From JBBDSJ01 sp040905025 (lineage in GTDB: Bacteria > Pseudomonadota > Gammaproteobacteria > Methylohalomonadales > Methylohalomonadaceae), in contig JBBDSJ010000084.1 in assembly GCA_040905025.1 (NCBI GenBank), positions 1-30,624 on the forward strand: a DNA stretch of 30,624 bases. The letters run 5' to 3'. Below, in pieces: positions 22,878 to 30,624 of the stretch (position 1 is its first letter; each line of letters opens with the position of its first letter). A program made the translations under genes and the position numbers. The notes beneath the pieces were generated by a model that saw only the letters and a program-made list of their open reading frames with translations, did not search any database and had not been told where the DNA came from.

Positions 22878-24557
22878 ATGGACACGAAGCGGTTCCTGTT
22901 ATTTGTAGCGCTGGGTCTGGTGTCGTTGATGCTCTGGCAAAACTGGCAGCAGGAATATGCCAGCCCCGCGCAAACCGGGCGTACCACCTCGGCACCATCG
23001 TCAGGCGACGATAACACTGACGCAGCGCCAGCCGAGCCTGATCGCAGCATACCCGAACTCCCCGCCGAAACCGCAGATGGCCGCAGCGAACCGGAGATCG
23101 TTGCCAGCAGCCCGGCTGAAAGCGCCGAACAAATTCGTGTTCAAACCGATGTTTATGAACTTGCTATCAGTACAGCGGGCGGCGATATACGTGAAGCAAA
23201 GCTGCTTGAATATCCGGTATCAGTAAAATCTCCTGACGATCCTTATGTGTTGCTGACAGATGCCCGGCCACTTTTGTATGTAGCCCAGGGTGGATTGTTG
23301 AGTGAACAGCCGGCACCGACTCACAAGTCTGTTTATCAGGCCGAACAAAGCGAGTATGTGCTGGACGAGAATGAATCTAGCCTGGAAGTAAGGCTGCGCT
23401 GGAGCGATAGCAACGGTCTGGCCGTAGACAAGGTCTATCGTTTTGAACGCGGCAGTTACGCGATCGATGTGCGTTATGAAGTCAGCAACAACAGTTCCAG
23501 TGATTGGCGTGGCTGGGCATATGGCCAGTTGCTGCGCAATGATCCCGATGGCGGTGGCGCCCGTCTGATTTATACCTATACCGGCGCGGCACTTTCCAGC
23601 CCGGACAATCGTTACGACAAAATCAGCTTTGACGACATGCGTGACAAGAAGCTGGAACGGCGCACGGTCGACGGCTGGGCCGCCATGCTGCATCATTATT
23701 TTGTTACCGCATTGATTCCGGCCAATCGTGATGATGAATATCGCTATTACTCGCTGGTAGTCAACCGCAACACTCCGGATGAGGCGTATGCGATTGGCGC
23801 AACCACACCGGCACAGACTGTTGCTGCCGGGGAACAGAAGGTGCTGGAACACCGCCTTTATATTGGCCCGAAATTGCAACATGTGCTTGAAGATCTCGCC
23901 CCGAGCCTTGAATTAACCGTTGATTATGGCTACCTCTGGTTTATTGCCAAACCACTGTTCTGGATACTGGAAAAAATTCATGATCTGGTCGGTAACTGGG
24001 GCTGGTCAATTATTCTGTTAACAATACTCATTAAGCTGGTGTTTTATCGCTTGTCGGCAGCGGGCTATCGTTCCATGGCCAAGATGCGCCGTGTGCAGCC
24101 ACGGCTGTTGGCAGTGCGTGAACGCTATGCGAATGACAAGCAACGTCTGAACCAGGCGATGATGGATTTGTACAAAACGGAAAAAATTAATCCGTTAGGC
24201 GGCTGTTTTCCGATACTGGTGCAAATACCGGTGTTTATTGCGTTGTACTGGGTGTTGCTGGAAAGTGTCGAATTACGCCAGGCGCCATTCATACTCTGGC
24301 TGAATGACTTGTCGATTCCGGATCCGTATTTTGTGTTGCCACTGGTTATGGGCGTGACCATGTTTATTCAGCAAAAACTGAATCCGGCGCCGCTGGACCC
24401 GGTACAGGAAAAGATCATGACCGCACTGCCGATCGTATTTACGGTCTTCTTTGCCTTTTTCCCGGCTGGCCTTGTACTTTACTGGGTGGTTAACAACGTG
24501 CTGTCAATTCTGCAGCAATGGATGATTACCCGGAACCTGGAAGCCAATCCGGCCTGA
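22878..24557 (+). CDS. yidC: Membrane protein insertase YidC
   Basis: YidC inserts and folds inner-membrane proteins, alone or with SecYEG. The product is 559 residues. The first membrane helix is at ~6-22 (LLFVALGLVSLMLWQNW). A large periplasmic domain with an acidic, low-complexity start (~25-85) extends to about 340. The conserved C-terminal five-helix core follows, including NWGWSIILLTILIKLVFYRL, MAKMRRVQPRL, the KINPLGGCFPILVQIPVF segment and FFPAGLVLYWVVNNVLSI near the end. GGAGAGAAG precedes the ATG. mnmE follows after 25 bases. Confidence 0.98.
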   Translation: MDTKRFLLFVALGLVSLMLWQNWQQEYASPAQTGRTTSAPSSGDDNTDAAPAEPDRSIPELPAETADGRSEPEIVASSPAESAEQIRVQTDVYELAISTAGGDIREAKLLEYPVSVKSPDDPYVLLTDARPLLYVAQGGLLSEQPAPTHKSVYQAEQSEYVLDENESSLEVRLRWSDSNGLAVDKVYRFERGSYAIDVRYEVSNNSSSDWRGWAYGQLLRNDPDGGGARLIYTYTGAALSSPDNRYDKISFDDMRDKKLERRTVDGWAAMLHHYFVTALIPANRDDEYRYYSLVVNRNTPDEAYAIGATTPAQTVAAGEQKVLEHRLYIGPKLQHVLEDLAPSLELTVDYGYLWFIAKPLFWILEKIHDLVGNWGWSIILLTILIKLVFYRLSAAGYRSMAKMRRVQPRLLAVRERYANDKQRLNQAMMDLYKTEKINPLGGCFPILVQIPVFIALYWVLLESVELRQAPFILWLNDLSIPDPYFVLPLVMGVTMFIQQKLNPAPLDPVQEKIMTALPIVFTVFFAFFPAGLVLYWVVNNVLSILQQWMITRNLEANPA

Positions 24558-24582
24558 TACCAAGGCGGATTCAGCCGAGACC

Positions 24583-25929
24583 ATGGCGGACGAATCCACA
24601 AGCAGCGATACCATTGTGGCTGTTGCCACGCCGCCGGGCCGCGGCGGCATCGGTATCCTGCGTTGTTCCGGGCCGGCGGTTAAAAATATTGCCGCGGCCC
24701 TGACCGGCTCTCTGCCCGCCCCGCGCTTTGCTCACTACACCAGTTTCAGGGATCCGGCCGGCATATTGCTGGATCAGGGTATCGTTCTGTATTTCCCGGC
24801 ACCGGCATCTTATACCGGTGAAGACGTGCTTGAACTACAGGGCCACGGCGGTACGGCGGTATTGCAGCAATTGCAGACCGCGGCGATTGCTGCCGGTGCA
24901 CGGCCCGCGCGACCGGGTGAATTTACCGAGCGCGCTTTCCTCAATAACAAGCTCGATTTACTCCAGGCTGAGGCCACGGCGGATCTGATTGAAAGCGCGT
25001 CGGCGACGGCGGCCCGCAGTGCATTGCGATCCCTGCAGGGCGTTTTCTCTACACAGATAAGTGAATTACAAAACCGCCTCACCGATATTCGCGTGAGTCT
25101 GGAAGGCTGGCTGGATTTTCCGGATGAAGAGATCGATGCAGTCAGCCAGGACAAACTGAACGCCGGCTTGTTGACCTTGCAAACAGAATTGCTGGCCTTG
25201 CTTGATCAGGCCAAGCAAGGCCGTTTGTTGCGTGACGGGATTGATGTCGTGATCGTGGGTGCGCCGAACGTCGGCAAGTCCAGCCTTATTAACCGGCTTG
25301 CCGGCTATGCGGCGGCTATCGTGACCGAAATCCCCGGCACTACGCGCGATCCTATTCACGCCAGCTGTTTGCTGGAAGGTTTGCAGGTCGAGATCACCGA
25401 TACCGCCGGCCTGCGTGATAGTGATGATGTGATCGAGCAGGAAGGTATCCGCCGGGCCCGGGCCGCGCTCGAACAGGCGGATATCATTGTGCAGGTGTTT
25501 ACAGATACCGCATTGGCCGATGCCGGCACCGGCCCGCTTACCACGCCGAGAATCAATGTCCGTAATAAAATTGATTTGACCGCGACCGCGCCGTATCGCG
25601 AGGTACAAGACAGTACAAATATGGTAATTGGTCTGTCAGCGCTGACCGGCGCAGGCCTGGAATTATTAGTCGACAGTATCAAACAGCTGGCCGGATTTCG
25701 TGCCGCCGGTGAGGCAACATTTATTGCCCGTGAACGCCATATTACGGCGCTGGCTACAGCACATGAACATATCGGTGTAGCCCAGGCGGCGCTGATTGAA
25801 AAACATAACCTGGAATTAATCGCCGAAGAATTACGCCTGGCCCAACACGAGTTCGCCACACTGACCGGCGAGTTTACAGCGGATGATTTGCTCGGAGAAA
25901 TTTTTTCACGCTTTTGTATTGGTAAATAA
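24583..25929 (+). CDS. mnmE: tRNA uridine-5-carboxymethylaminomethyl(34) synthesis GTPase MnmE
   Basis: With MnmG, this GTPase modifies the wobble uridine of several tRNAs. The product is 448 residues. It opens with DTIVAVATPPGRGGIGILR and the tetrahydrofolate-binding region. The inserted G domain has GAPNVGKS (226-233), GTTRD (252-256) and DTAG (273-276), plus RNKID. It ends with the catalytic FCIGK (C445). It closes the rpmH group and converges on the ELM1 gene over 23 bases. Its partner gene mnmG, often nearby, is not in this window. Confidence 0.98.
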   Translation: MADESTSSDTIVAVATPPGRGGIGILRCSGPAVKNIAAALTGSLPAPRFAHYTSFRDPAGILLDQGIVLYFPAPASYTGEDVLELQGHGGTAVLQQLQTAAIAAGARPARPGEFTERAFLNNKLDLLQAEATADLIESASATAARSALRSLQGVFSTQISELQNRLTDIRVSLEGWLDFPDEEIDAVSQDKLNAGLLTLQTELLALLDQAKQGRLLRDGIDVVIVGAPNVGKSSLINRLAGYAAAIVTEIPGTTRDPIHASCLLEGLQVEITDTAGLRDSDDVIEQEGIRRARAALEQADIIVQVFTDTALADAGTGPLTTPRINVRNKIDLTATAPYREVQDSTNMVIGLSALTGAGLELLVDSIKQLAGFRAAGEATFIARERHITALATAHEHIGVAQAALIEKHNLELIAEELRLAQHEFATLTGEFTADDLLGEIFSRFCIGK

Positions 25930-25952
25930 AAGCACCGGCATTAACGGCAATA

Positions 25953-26921
25953 TTATTGTTTTGTTGCGAGCAGATTCTGGATATGCCGGGCTGCCTTTTC
26001 CGCTTCATTAAGTGCCGGATAAGACCACTGCTCGAGTTTGCCGCTAAACGGCCGGGTAATGCCGGCAGCGCGCAAGTCAGCATGAAAGCGCTGCAGACGT
26101 TTACCGTAGTTTGCCAGATCAATCACCTGCACGGGTTTGCCGGTGCTGCAGGCCTCCGACACCATTGATACGGAGTCGCCGGTAACAAGAATATGATCGG
26201 CGCAGGCAAGCAGGCCCTTATAAGGGTTTTCACCGTTGCCGTCCCAAAAGTAACAACCGTCACGATTTGCAAAACCCTCCTGCAACAAAGCGGTACTGGC
26301 ACTACCCGTGCGCCGTGACGTTGTGATTGCCAGCCCCGCACCCTGACCCGACAGTGTCCGGAGTTGAGTGATCAGTTGTGTAATCATAGATGTCGACATC
26401 CGCGCATGGCGGTTGCTGCCGCCTATCAACACCGCTACCAGCGGTCTGGGCAAAGCGGCAAACACAGCCGACCATTGAGCCCGTGCCTGCGCGAGCACGT
26501 CGGCATTGATGTGATTGATTGCGCCGCGGCTGGTGATCACATTGTCACCAGACAAATGATCGTGGGCCGGCGCGACCACCAGATCAAAATAACGCGCCGG
26601 GATCTGCGGATCCTGAATATAAACCGTGAAGGTTTTACCCCCGCTTGACCGTTGAATTGCAATCGCAATACCGGTGCTGCGCCGGCCACAGGCAATGAGT
26701 AACTCCGGCCACGGCGGAACAACGGGATCGCTGTCCGGCGTTAATCCATTCAGCACCCTGTATTGCCAATGCCCGGGCAACCAGCGCCAGGGCCGGCGCA
26801 AGTCAACCGTGCGCGTTTCAAATGTTACGCCAAGCGCTGCGGCCAGTCCGGTGGCCTGACTTACCATGCCGGCCTCGCCTGTTGTTAATACCCAGCAGTC
26901 TGCTGCCTTGTTCATAGCCAT
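25953..26921 (-). CDS. ELM1-family (DUF1022-type) putative glycosyltransferase-like protein
   Basis: The product is 322 residues and matches the family named after plant mitochondrial fission protein ELM1. Recognisable blocks are LLIACGRRSTG (75-84), VYIQDPQIPARYFDLVVAPAHD, LIGGSNRH (165-172), ITTSRRT (199-205) and LVTGDSVSMVSEA (245-257), the last resembling a sugar-nucleotide-binding segment of GT-B enzymes. Bacterial members are often next to LPS genes, as here. A role in surface glycan synthesis is inferred; no reaction is assigned. The start is ATG 26921, with ATG 26915 as an alternative. It is 14 bases after the ligase gene, in the same orientation, and may be co-transcribed. Confidence 0.85.
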   Translation of the reverse strand: MAMNKAADCWVLTTGEAGMVSQATGLAAALGVTFETRTVDLRRPWRWLPGHWQYRVLNGLTPDSDPVVPPWPELLIACGRRSTGIAIAIQRSSGGKTFTVYIQDPQIPARYFDLVVAPAHDHLSGDNVITSRGAINHINADVLAQARAQWSAVFAALPRPLVAVLIGGSNRHARMSTSMITQLITQLRTLSGQGAGLAITTSRRTGSASTALLQEGFANRDGCYFWDGNGENPYKGLLACADHILVTGDSVSMVSEACSTGKPVQVIDLANYGKRLQRFHADLRAAGITRPFSGKLEQWSYPALNEAEKAARHIQNLLATKQ

Positions 26922-26935
26922 GATGCAACCGTCGA

Positions 26936-28204
26936 TCAGGTCGATTGACCGGATGTTGAATCATCCTGGGCGGGTGGATGATGAATACGAATGGCGGCAT
27001 ACATCAACCCGGTTAACCACCATAAAAAAGCGGACCAGTATGAACCATAAAAGGCCAGATGCGCGTTGACTGGAAGAACCGCTGTGATAACAGCCAGACC
27101 CAGCACCCAATGATAACCGGCCTGCCGGTTACGCAATCCTTTCCACAGACATAGCAAGAAGACCAAATACCCGGCCAAACCTGTCACGCCGGTTCCAACC
27201 GCGATCTCGAGAATATGCAAATGCGGTTGTGTCGGTGCTGTCTGTCGCAAACGCCAGTAATCGTTCGTGTCGGCATAGTCCATGTAGGCATAGCGAAAGC
27301 CACGTGGGCCAATGCCATTAAGCCAGCGATCCTGAAATATCGTAACACCGGTGCGCCAGATGTCGGTTCGTTGTGACGTTGCTGCAGCAACGAGCTCGGT
27401 ATCGCCACTGAACAAACCCAGTGCCTGGTTAAAACGACTGGCAAAAGGCGAGTAACTGTTATGCAGCACAGCAATGGTTGTTGCCAACAATACGCTTATT
27501 ACTATTAAACGGCGCCAGCGCAACAAGCCAACGACCAGCCATAAATAGACAACATAGCCACTGGCAGCGAAGGCCAGCATCATCCAGGCAACCCGGCGGC
27601 CGGACAACAAAACAATCGTGACGATAACAAGCGCAACCAGCATCAACCATAAACCATGCCAATGCCGCCGGCGCAGAATTTCCAGCACGACTGGAAACAA
27701 CACGGCACAAATATGCCCGATGGACTGTTTCTGGAAAAAAATACCCATGACCATGCCGGGCTTGGGGTTATAGCCAAAGATTGACCAGATGCCCGCCAGT
27801 GCCAGCAAGGCATCAATGCACCAGACTAAAACGACAACGGCAATACCGGTTAAAATCTTGTCGAGGTCTGATCGGTTGATATATGCGGCAATATAAAAAC
27901 CGGCCAGGCCATAGCCAATGTAGGGCAAGGCTTTCTTCGCGCTGGCAGAAAAATGATAAGCATCCACAAGCGCTATCAACTGTGGCAACCATAACGCCAG
28001 AAATGCGACAACAAACAACACCAGCGGTGGCTGTAAGAATTGATCGCGGTGGCCCGTGGTCAGTCGATAGCAGGCGAGCGCCGCCAGCAACAGCAGCGGA
28101 ATATTGTAAAGCGCATTCTCCCGAAACAGCGGCAACACGGCGATCACCAGTAGCCAGGAATAATTGGTTTGCAGCCAGATGATGACAGGATGTTTTAGCA
28201 GCAT
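26936..28204 (-). CDS. O-antigen ligase/polymerase family membrane protein (Wzy_C type)
   Basis: The product is 422 residues with roughly ten to twelve hydrophobic helices. A larger loop at ~275-330 contains TDIWRTGVTIFQDRWLNGIG, then QPHLHILEIAVGTGVTGL, matching the Wzy_C pattern in which an arginine and a histidine of the periplasmic loop are important in WaaL ligases. It could ligate O-antigen to lipid A-core, or polymerise another glycan; sequence alone does not separate these. It lies 24 bases after the glycosyltransferase gene, supporting a shared surface-polysaccharide role. Confidence 0.85.
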   Translation of the reverse strand: MLLKHPVIIWLQTNYSWLLVIAVLPLFRENALYNIPLLLLAALACYRLTTGHRDQFLQPPLVLFVVAFLALWLPQLIALVDAYHFSASAKKALPYIGYGLAGFYIAAYINRSDLDKILTGIAVVVLVWCIDALLALAGIWSIFGYNPKPGMVMGIFFQKQSIGHICAVLFPVVLEILRRRHWHGLWLMLVALVIVTIVLLSGRRVAWMMLAFAASGYVVYLWLVVGLLRWRRLIVISVLLATTIAVLHNSYSPFASRFNQALGLFSGDTELVAAATSQRTDIWRTGVTIFQDRWLNGIGPRGFRYAYMDYADTNDYWRLRQTAPTQPHLHILEIAVGTGVTGLAGYLVFLLCLWKGLRNRQAGYHWVLGLAVITAVLPVNAHLAFYGSYWSAFLWWLTGLMYAAIRIHHPPAQDDSTSGQST

Positions 28205-28228
28205 GATGTTTTTATTATTGGCGCTGTT

Positions 28229-29341
28229 TTAATGCGTTTGCTGCAGTGAAGTATAGGTGGCAATTGTTGCGGCCAGCATGTTTTCAAGGGTAAACGGATT
28301 CTCCCGGCTGACAGCCGGCGCCTGTAGCAGCAACTTGCGCACAAGCATGGCGGCGGCGGCAGTATCACGCAGCGGGGTCAAGCCTGTCGGATAAAGTTGC
28401 CGGAGTATCTCGGCATTACCGCCATGATCATACGCGATCACCGGCCGGCCCAGGCTGAGCGCTTCCAGTGCGACGCGGCCAAAAGATTCCGGCGCTGTGC
28501 TGAGCGATATGACAAGTGTTGATATGGCCATGATGTCTTTCAGATCATCACGCTGGCCGGTAAACAGAATATGATTTTCCAGCGCATGCTTTTTGACAAG
28601 CGCATGCAACGATTCAGCATAAGCATGATGTTTCGGATCGACGCCGCCAACAACAAGACCATAAGCCTTGATGTTATCAGCGTGCAGTTTGCGCATGATC
28701 TCGATAAAGTCCTCATGACCCTTGCGGCGGGTAAGCCTGGCCGGCAACGTAACAAGCCATTGTCCTTGCAGTTGCGGGTACTGCTGTTGCCAGCCGGCCT
28801 GCCATGAGGTTGACGGCTGATAGCCATAGGGAAATTCGTCCGGATCAATGCCACGCGGAATGACGCTTATCCTGTCAGGCGGGGTTTCGGGATAGTGTTG
28901 CAGAATATAGTCGCGAATAAATCCGGAAACAGCGATGACCTTCTCACCGCGCGTCATGATCCGGCTATACCAATTTACACTATTGGCCCCGTGAACCGTG
29001 GTAACAAAGTGTGGCCGGTTTGATTCTCGCATACCACGCCAGGCGAGATAACTCACCCAGGCGGGCAGGCGTGAACGCGCATGCAGAATATCGACCTGCT
29101 CGGTTTCCAGCAGCCGGCGGAGTTTGGGGATGAAACGCAGACTCAGCGGTGACTTCTGGTCGAGTGGCCAGGCAATATGTTCGCTGCCGTCCGCCTGCAA
29201 TCTGTCAACCAGGTGGCCGCCGGCCGAAATAACAATGGATCGATGCCCAGCCCTGACCAGTGCACGGCCAACTTCAAGTGTGCCGCGTTCAACGCCACCC
29301 ATGTTCAGCGCAGGTAATATTTGCACAACCGTCAGGCGCAT
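28229..29341 (-). CDS. GT4-family glycosyltransferase
   Basis: The product is 370 residues with a GT-B fold. The N-terminal part has the acceptor loop LPALNMGGVERGTLEVGRAL. The C-terminal part has LPARLTRRKGHEDFI (199-213), VVGGVD (230-235), LFTGQRDDL and the donor motif PESFGRVALEALSLGRPVI, with the E-x7-E pair E285/E293. The donor is probably an NDP- or UDP-sugar; the acceptor is unknown. Given the ligase gene next to it and ilvE upstream, addition of a sugar to LPS core is the likeliest role. It is soluble or peripheral, with no membrane segment. Confidence 0.9.
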   Translation of the reverse strand: MRLTVVQILPALNMGGVERGTLEVGRALVRAGHRSIVISAGGHLVDRLQADGSEHIAWPLDQKSPLSLRFIPKLRRLLETEQVDILHARSRLPAWVSYLAWRGMRESNRPHFVTTVHGANSVNWYSRIMTRGEKVIAVSGFIRDYILQHYPETPPDRISVIPRGIDPDEFPYGYQPSTSWQAGWQQQYPQLQGQWLVTLPARLTRRKGHEDFIEIMRKLHADNIKAYGLVVGGVDPKHHAYAESLHALVKKHALENHILFTGQRDDLKDIMAISTLVISLSTAPESFGRVALEALSLGRPVIAYDHGGNAEILRQLYPTGLTPLRDTAAAAMLVRKLLLQAPAVSRENPFTLENMLAATIATYTSLQQTH

Positions 29342-29386
29342 GTCCCTGGCCTTTTGCTATGAATGAGCCGCGCTGATACCGCTGAA

Positions 29387-29581
29387 TTATTCCGGCTTTT
29401 CGAGACTGAATTCCGCACCACAATAAGGGCACTTGGCCTGTCCGGTTGTTTCAATCGGCAGGTAAACACGCGGGTGTGAATCCCACAGGCGCATGCCGGA
29501 CATCGGACAGTGCAACGGCAGATCCGCAGGCTTCACAACATAGTGATCCTGATCATTGGGTGTTTTCAGTTCAGCAGTCAT
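29387..29581 (-). CDS. Small zinc-finger protein (zf-CHCC type)
   Basis: The product is 64 residues with a clear metal site: C25 (LHCPMSG), H36 (SHPRVYLPI), C51 and C54 (CPYCGAEF). This CHCC pattern is shared with the zinc-binding domain of mitochondrial complex I subunit NDUFS6; bacterial members are small stand-alone proteins of unknown function. It commonly sits next to ilvE and LPS genes in gammaproteobacteria (recalled). It has no membrane segment. It follows ilvE after 69 bases that include a perfect hairpin. Confidence 0.88.
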   Translation of the reverse strand: MTAELKTPNDQDHYVVKPADLPLHCPMSGMRLWDSHPRVYLPIETTGQAKCPYCGAEFSLEKPE

Positions 29582-29612
29582 GGCGATATTGGTGTCGTGA
29601 TAACGTGTTTGC

Positions 29613-29639
29613 GGAGCTGCCGGGATAACCGGCAGCTCC
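29613..29639. terminator. Perfect GC-rich hairpin after ilvE, possible terminator or attenuating element
   Basis: GGAGCTGCCGG and CCGGCAGCTCC form an 11-base-pair stem with loop GATAA, 11 bases beyond the ilvE stop. Neither strand shows a strong T tract after the stem, so it may only reduce read-through into the downstream gene or stabilise the ilvE 3' end. Confidence 0.5.
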
Positions 29640-29650
29640 AGCCAGAAGCT

Positions 29651-30571
29651 TTAAATATAGTCGAGCCAGCCACTGTATTTTTCATGCCGACCATAAACCA
29701 GATCAAAATAAAGCGATTGCAGCTGCGTCGTTATCGGGCCGCGTTGGCCGCTGCCGATACGGCGGCCATCAAGCTCACGAATGGGCGTGACTTCGGCCGC
29801 GGTGCCGGTAAAGAATGCCTCGTCCGCTACGTAAACTTCATCACGGGTGATGCGCTTCTCGATCGTTTTATAGCCGAGATCGCTGGCCAGTTGCATAATG
29901 CTCTCGCGGGTGATGCCTTCCAGTGCAGACGTCAGCTCCGGTGTATAGAGTACATTATTGCGCACCAGGAACAGGTTTTCACCGCTACCTTCCGCCGCAT
30001 AACCTTCGCTGTCGAGCAATAAAGCTTCATCACAACCGCAGGCCAGCGCTTCCTGCAGTGCCAGCATGGAGTTCATGTAATTGCCGTTCGCCTTGGCCTT
30101 GCACATCGTGATGTTGACGTGATGGCGGGTGTAGGATGAAGTGCGCACACGGATACCTTTTTCGAGCCCGTCCTTGCCCAGGTATGAGCCCCAGTGCCAG
30201 GCTGCGATCATCACATGAACCTTGAGATTGTCGGCGCGCAGTCCCATGCCTTCGGCACCATAAAAACACATTGGCCGGATATACGCAGAGTCGAGTTTGT
30301 TTTCACGGACGGCCGCGCGGGTAGCGGCATTGATCGTCGCCTTGTCATAGGGCATGGTCATATTGAGAATATGCGCCGAACGGAACAACCGATCAGTATG
30401 ATCAGATAGTCGGAAGATCGCCGGGCCGCGCGGCGTTTCATAGGCACGAATACCTTCGAACACGCCCATGCCATAGTGCAAGGTATGCGTCAGGACATGG
30501 ATTTTTGCCTCACGCCACGGCACCATCTCGCCGTCCAGCCAAATTACTCCGTCCCGATCCGCCATCGACAT
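29651..30571 (-). CDS. ilvE: Branched-chain amino acid aminotransferase
   Basis: This PLP enzyme performs the last step of leucine, isoleucine and valine synthesis, or the first step of their breakdown, using glutamate/2-oxoglutarate. The product is 306 residues of fold type IV. The PLP lysine is K160 in CKAKANGNYMNS; HYGMGVFEGIRAY (32-44), E194 in YAAEGSGENLF, and GITRESI are class IV aminotransferase signatures, and TGTAAEVTPI closes the site. AGGAGA lies eight bases before ATG 30571; a second ATG at 30565 is less well spaced. It heads the minus-strand group at the right edge. Confidence 0.97.
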   Translation of the reverse strand: MSMADRDGVIWLDGEMVPWREAKIHVLTHTLHYGMGVFEGIRAYETPRGPAIFRLSDHTDRLFRSAHILNMTMPYDKATINAATRAAVRENKLDSAYIRPMCFYGAEGMGLRADNLKVHVMIAAWHWGSYLGKDGLEKGIRVRTSSYTRHHVNITMCKAKANGNYMNSMLALQEALACGCDEALLLDSEGYAAEGSGENLFLVRNNVLYTPELTSALEGITRESIMQLASDLGYKTIEKRITRDEVYVADEAFFTGTAAEVTPIRELDGRRIGSGQRGPITTQLQSLYFDLVYGRHEKYSGWLDYI

Positions 30572-30624
30572 CCGTCAGGTCTCCTCATTCAAATAATGCT
30601 GTTAGGGAACCTCTGATTTATTCA

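Overview
The window is chromosomal DNA from a gammaproteobacterium, centred on the replication-initiation region. The gene content and order (dnaA-dnaN-recF-gyrB facing one way, rpmH-rnpA-yidC-mnmE the other, plus a pseudomonad-like cox-SURF1-ctaA-ctaB block and bioB-F-H-C-D) fit free-living Gammaproteobacteria. I cannot name a genus. Nearly all genes are intact. I saw no rRNA, tRNA or CRISPR array and no complete mobile element.

Layout from left to right. Bases 1-77 are the 3' end of rpoH. Bases 88-862 hold a divergent pair, an XRE-type repressor and a small unknown protein, with a palindromic operator candidate between them. Bases 863-1296 have no convincing gene. Bases 1297-9511 are an aerobic cytochrome c oxidase locus, mostly on the minus strand: coxB (with a fused cytochrome c domain), coxA, a 45-aa membrane protein, ctaG, coxC, then SURF1, a Sco-like protein, ctaA and ctaB. 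A plus-strand twin-membrane-segment gene sits between coxC and SURF1. A DUF2244 gene lies upstream of coxB. Bases 10241-14802 are a biotin operon, bioB-F-H-C-D, with overlapping or closely spaced genes and a good promoter. comF is divergent from it.

Bases 15672-21866 are gyrB, recF, dnaN and dnaA on the minus strand. Bases 22319-25929 are rpmH, rnpA, yidC and mnmE on the plus strand. Transcription therefore diverges from 21867-22318. DnaA-box-like sites occur there, but the denser cluster, next to a very AT-rich stretch, is in the dnaA-dnaN gap (20289-20495). Two perfect 16-bp parS palindromes lie inside recF. Together these mark the chromosome origin and centromere region.

Bases 25953-30571 (minus strand) hold ilvE, a CHCC zinc-finger protein, a GT4 glycosyltransferase, an O-antigen-ligase-type membrane protein and an ELM1-family protein. 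This looks like a cell-surface glycan (LPS core) segment beside ilvE.

Most of the window is conserved housekeeping DNA, and I found no clearly undescribed system. The points most worth a second look are the origin layout, the recF parS pair, the absence of yidD, the Sco-like protein lacking the usual histidine, the divergent repressor module, and the ELM1-family gene in a surface-glycan context.
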